Source of the DNA: Actinomycetota bacterium
GTDB lineage: Bacteria; Actinomycetota; Actinomycetes; Actinomycetales; Microbacteriaceae
Assembly (NCBI GenBank): GCA_009703445.1
Contig: WLGA01000057.1
Span: forward strand, 1-7,035
DNA: 7,035 bases
Direction of reading: 5' to 3'
The notes under the pieces: model-generated
What the model saw: only the letters and a program-made list of their open reading frames with translations
Databases searched by the model: none
Told to the model about the DNA's origin: nothing
Position numbers and translations under genes: made by a program
Shown: in pieces, positions 5,768 through 7,035 of the stretch
How positions within the stretch are numbered: position 1 is the stretch's first letter
Layout of the letters: each line of letters opens with the position of its first letter

Positions 5768-6138
5768 TGGAGATGGGGGGAATTGAACCCCCGTCCAATA
5801 CAGAGTTTCTAGCTCTTCTACGGGTGTAGCTTCAATAAGGTTCTACTCGGCCCCGGTGCTAGCTTGAAGCGACATAACCGACGGGCCCAGTCTTAGTTAA
5901 AGTCCCAAGAAGCCCTAAGGCATAACTTCTCAGCAAGATTTCTAAATGACGCTAGGGTCCAGGACGAAATCAAACCTGGTCTAACGGACTTCGGGGCTAG
6001 GGGCTATTAAGCAGCTAGGGCGAAGTCAGTGCGTGATGATTTAGCACTTATAGTTTGCAGCGGACATTTACGAGTTGACGCTACATTCTCGACCCGCTTC
6101 ATCCAGTTACACATGCACTGTCGAAACCGATCATCCCC
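5768..6138 (-). ncRNA. ssrA: tmRNA (transfer-messenger RNA)
   Basis: This is about 371 bases of tmRNA, which together with SmpB frees ribosomes stalled on broken mRNAs and tags the unfinished protein. The 5' end GGGGATGATCGGTTTCGACA (from 6138) is the conserved tRNA-like start. It pairs with CATCTCC near the 3' end (5775-5769) to make a seven-pair acceptor stem with one G-U pair. The T arm is GGGGG-TTCAATT-CCCCC (about 5777-5793). The discriminator is A (5768), followed in the DNA by CTC, so the terminal CCA is not encoded and must be added by the CCA enzyme. The tag reading frame is 6045 to 6007, with resume codon GCT, encoding AKSSRTDFALAA, then TAA and a second stop TAG (6006-6004). The tag ends in the protease signal LAA. 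The remaining sequence presumably folds into the usual pseudoknots, which I did not model. It is followed by a strong terminator and preceded by smpB. Confidence 0.95.
6007..6045 (-). other. tmRNA proteolysis-tag reading frame
   Basis: The codons read GCT AAA TCA TCA CGC ACT GAC TTC GCC CTA GCT GCT TAA, giving the tag AKSSRTDFALAA followed by tandem stops. The register is fixed by the near-universal ALAA ending. The T-D-F-A-L-A-A ending is of the type seen in actinobacteria. Tagged proteins are expected to be degraded by ClpXP-type proteases. Confidence 0.92.
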
Positions 6139-6143
6139 ATATT

Positions 6144-6149
6144 TAGTTA
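6144..6149 (-). promoter_or_regulatory. Possible -10 box for ssrA
   Basis: On the minus strand TAACTA lies 6-11 bases before the mature tmRNA 5' end, in a short AT-rich patch (TAACTAAATAT). No convincing -35 is seen 16-18 bases further upstream. RNase P may also cut the mature end from a longer precursor. The box is therefore only a candidate. Confidence 0.25.
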
Positions 6150-6269
6150 CCATCTCCCCGCAAACCTGACCTAAACGTTTGGGCTATGGTCTTTTGGGGT
6201 TGCTCTAAGGATACGTGATTCCAGAGACATTAGGCTGTGGGTTGCCTGTGAGTGCTCGCGAGAGGCGAA

Positions 6270-6743
6270 TTACCAGTCTTTACCCTTAGTCGACATCGCA
6301 CGATCTGCCTCGCGCTTATCAGTCTGTTCTTTCAAAGTCTGGCGCTTGTCATACTCGCGCTTACCGCGAGCAAGGGCAATCTCAACTTTGGCGCGGCCAT
6401 CCTTGAAGTAAATGGAAAGCGGAACCAGAGTCAAACCAGACTCTTTGATCTTTCCCTGAAGCTTGTAAATTTCGTGGCCGTGAAGCAACATCTTGCGACG
6501 GCGACGGGCTGGATGGTTGTTCCAAGTCGCCTGCGTGTATTCAGGGATGTGAACGTTTTCGAGCCATGCTTCGCCATTTTCGATGCTGCCGAAACCGTCA
6601 ATTAGAGACGCTCGACCGGCACGCAACGATTTAACTTCTGGTCCGGTGAGCACAAGGCCCGCTTCATAGACATCAAGAATGGTGTAATCGTGGCGCGCTT
6701 TTCGGTTGCTGGCAACAACTTTTTGGCCGCGTTCTTTAGGCAT
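6270..6743 (-). CDS. smpB: SmpB, tmRNA-binding trans-translation factor
   Basis: The product is 157 residues, a normal length. It is a small cytoplasmic OB-fold protein that binds the tRNA-like domain of tmRNA and carries it into the A site of stalled ribosomes. Family blocks are all present: V-A-S-N-R-K-A-R-H-D-Y (10-20), L-T-G-P-E-V-K-S-L-R (32-41, usually GTEVKSLR), the H-x-x-x-R-R-R-K-L-L-like stretch H-P-A-R-R-R-R-K-M-L-L-H (77-88), and the basic tail A-R-G-K-R-E-Y-D-K-R-Q (125-135), which becomes helical in the mRNA channel. I chose the ATG at 6743, not the in-frame one at 6818. The longer form would overlap ftsX, and its extra 25 residues have no place in the family, whose members start M-x-K-x-x-G-x-K. 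It starts seven bases after the ftsX stop with no clear ribosome site, so translation probably follows from FtsX. ssrA lies 131 bases downstream. Confidence 0.97.
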   Translation of the reverse strand: MPKERGQKVVASNRKARHDYTILDVYEAGLVLTGPEVKSLRAGRASLIDGFGSIENGEAWLENVHIPEYTQATWNNHPARRRRKMLLHGHEIYKLQGKIKESGLTLVPLSIYFKDGRAKVEIALARGKREYDKRQTLKEQTDKREADRAMSTKGKDW

Positions 6744-6750
6744 AAGGTTT

Positions 6751-7035
6751 CTATATTCGCAGGTAGCGGCGAATCGCGAAACCCGAAGCGATTGCCGAGA
6801 GCAATATTCCGGCACCAATCAAAGCCGGGGCTACAAGGAATCCGTCGGCCAAGGTCACGAAGCTGGTGAATGGGAGTTTGGTTGCCAGGTATCCCTGGAC
6901 GAAGAACTGAACCACACTGAGCACCGCACCCGCGGCCAGGGCGCTACCAATCGTTGCCGCAACCACGCCCTCAAGGATGAATGGCAGCTGGATGTAGAAG
7001 TTACTTGCGCCGACCAATCGCATGATGCCGATCTC
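6751..7035 (-). CDS. ftsX: FtsX cell division protein, C-terminal part (cut by edge)
   Basis: The last 94 residues are seen, and the frame runs open to the window edge, so the gene is partial at its 5' end. FtsX is the membrane subunit of the FtsEX complex, an ABC-type machine that activates peptidoglycan hydrolases at the division site. The visible part is the end of the FtsX permease domain: E-I-G-I-M-R-L-V-G-A-S-N, which is a hallmark of the family, then Q-L-P-F-I-L-E-G, a hydrophobic helix (residues about 20-42 of the fragment), a loop with LPFTSFV, and a final helix ending R-R-Y-L-R-I. The methionine at 7023 is internal, because the conserved E-I-G-I lies before it. The smpB start is seven bases downstream, and ftsE is expected just outside the window. 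This order is widely conserved in actinobacteria. Confidence 0.96.
   Translation of the reverse strand, partial: EIGIMRLVGASNFYIQLPFILEGVVAATIGSALAAGAVLSVVQFFVQGYLATKLPFTSFVTLADGFLVAPALIGAGILLSAIASGFAIRRYLRI

Noticed and set aside
6204..6227. Imperfect hairpin CTCTaAGGA...TCC-AGAG between smpB and ssrA
   Set aside because: The stem is interrupted by bulges and has no U-run on either strand, so it is not a credible terminator. smpB and ssrA may be read as one transcript.
6255..6262. CTCGCGAG palindrome downstream of smpB
   Set aside because: It is eight bases long, stands alone and has no U-tract or partner repeat. It is compatible with chance.
6252..6605. 117-codon open frame on the + strand opposite smpB
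   Set aside because: It is antisense to SmpB, has no ribosome site, and its hydrophobic stretch is a by-product of the reverse strand of conserved codons.
6744..6818. Longer SmpB start at 6818
   Set aside because: The extra 25 residues overlap ftsX in another frame, and SmpB proteins begin at the position of the ATG at 6743.

Overview
The window looks like chromosome of a small-genome actinobacterium of moderate GC (by eye a little over half). The lineage is an inference, with Microbacteriaceae and relatives as the best guess. It rests on the ftsX-smpB-ssrA neighbourhood, a tmRNA tag ending in TDFALAA, and an ECF transporter operon whose first gene encodes an actinobacterial DUF4430-type secreted protein. 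I see no insertion sequence, prophage, CRISPR array or rRNA/tRNA gene, and no clear frameshifts.

Positions 18-3584 (+ strand) hold four genes whose stop and start codons overlap (ATGA, TAATG, GTGA), so they are very likely one translationally coupled operon. In order they encode a secreted or membrane-anchored protein resembling the transcobalamin beta domain (DUF4430), an EcfT-type coupling protein, a two-domain ABC ATPase (both EcfA halves fused), and an integral-membrane substrate-binding S component. Together they form a complete dedicated (group I) ECF importer. Cobalamin or a related corrinoid is the most likely substrate (the Cbr-type system), but that is an inference. Four codons at the window edge could be the tail of another gene of the operon.

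Positions 3660-4046 (+) hold a small HicB-like protein with a C-terminal helix-turn-helix. It has its own strong ribosome binding site, a palindrome-containing upstream region, and no HicA toxin partner. It converges on the next operon with only 12 bases between stop codons.

Positions 4059-5637 (- strand) form a second tight operon, read right to left: a DUF805 membrane protein, an isochorismatase-fold cysteine hydrolase and a TRIC/UPF0126 membrane channel protein. Both junctions are ATGA overlaps.

Positions 5690-7035 (- strand) carry core genes, read right to left: the C-terminal part of FtsX (cell division, cut by the window edge), SmpB, and ssrA (tmRNA), followed by a strong intrinsic terminator. 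SmpB and tmRNA are the two partners of trans-translation, which rescues stalled ribosomes. This half is ordinary. The more thought-provoking parts are the secreted binding-protein-like gene in the ECF operon, the shortened second ATPase domain, and the orphan HicB-HTH gene.
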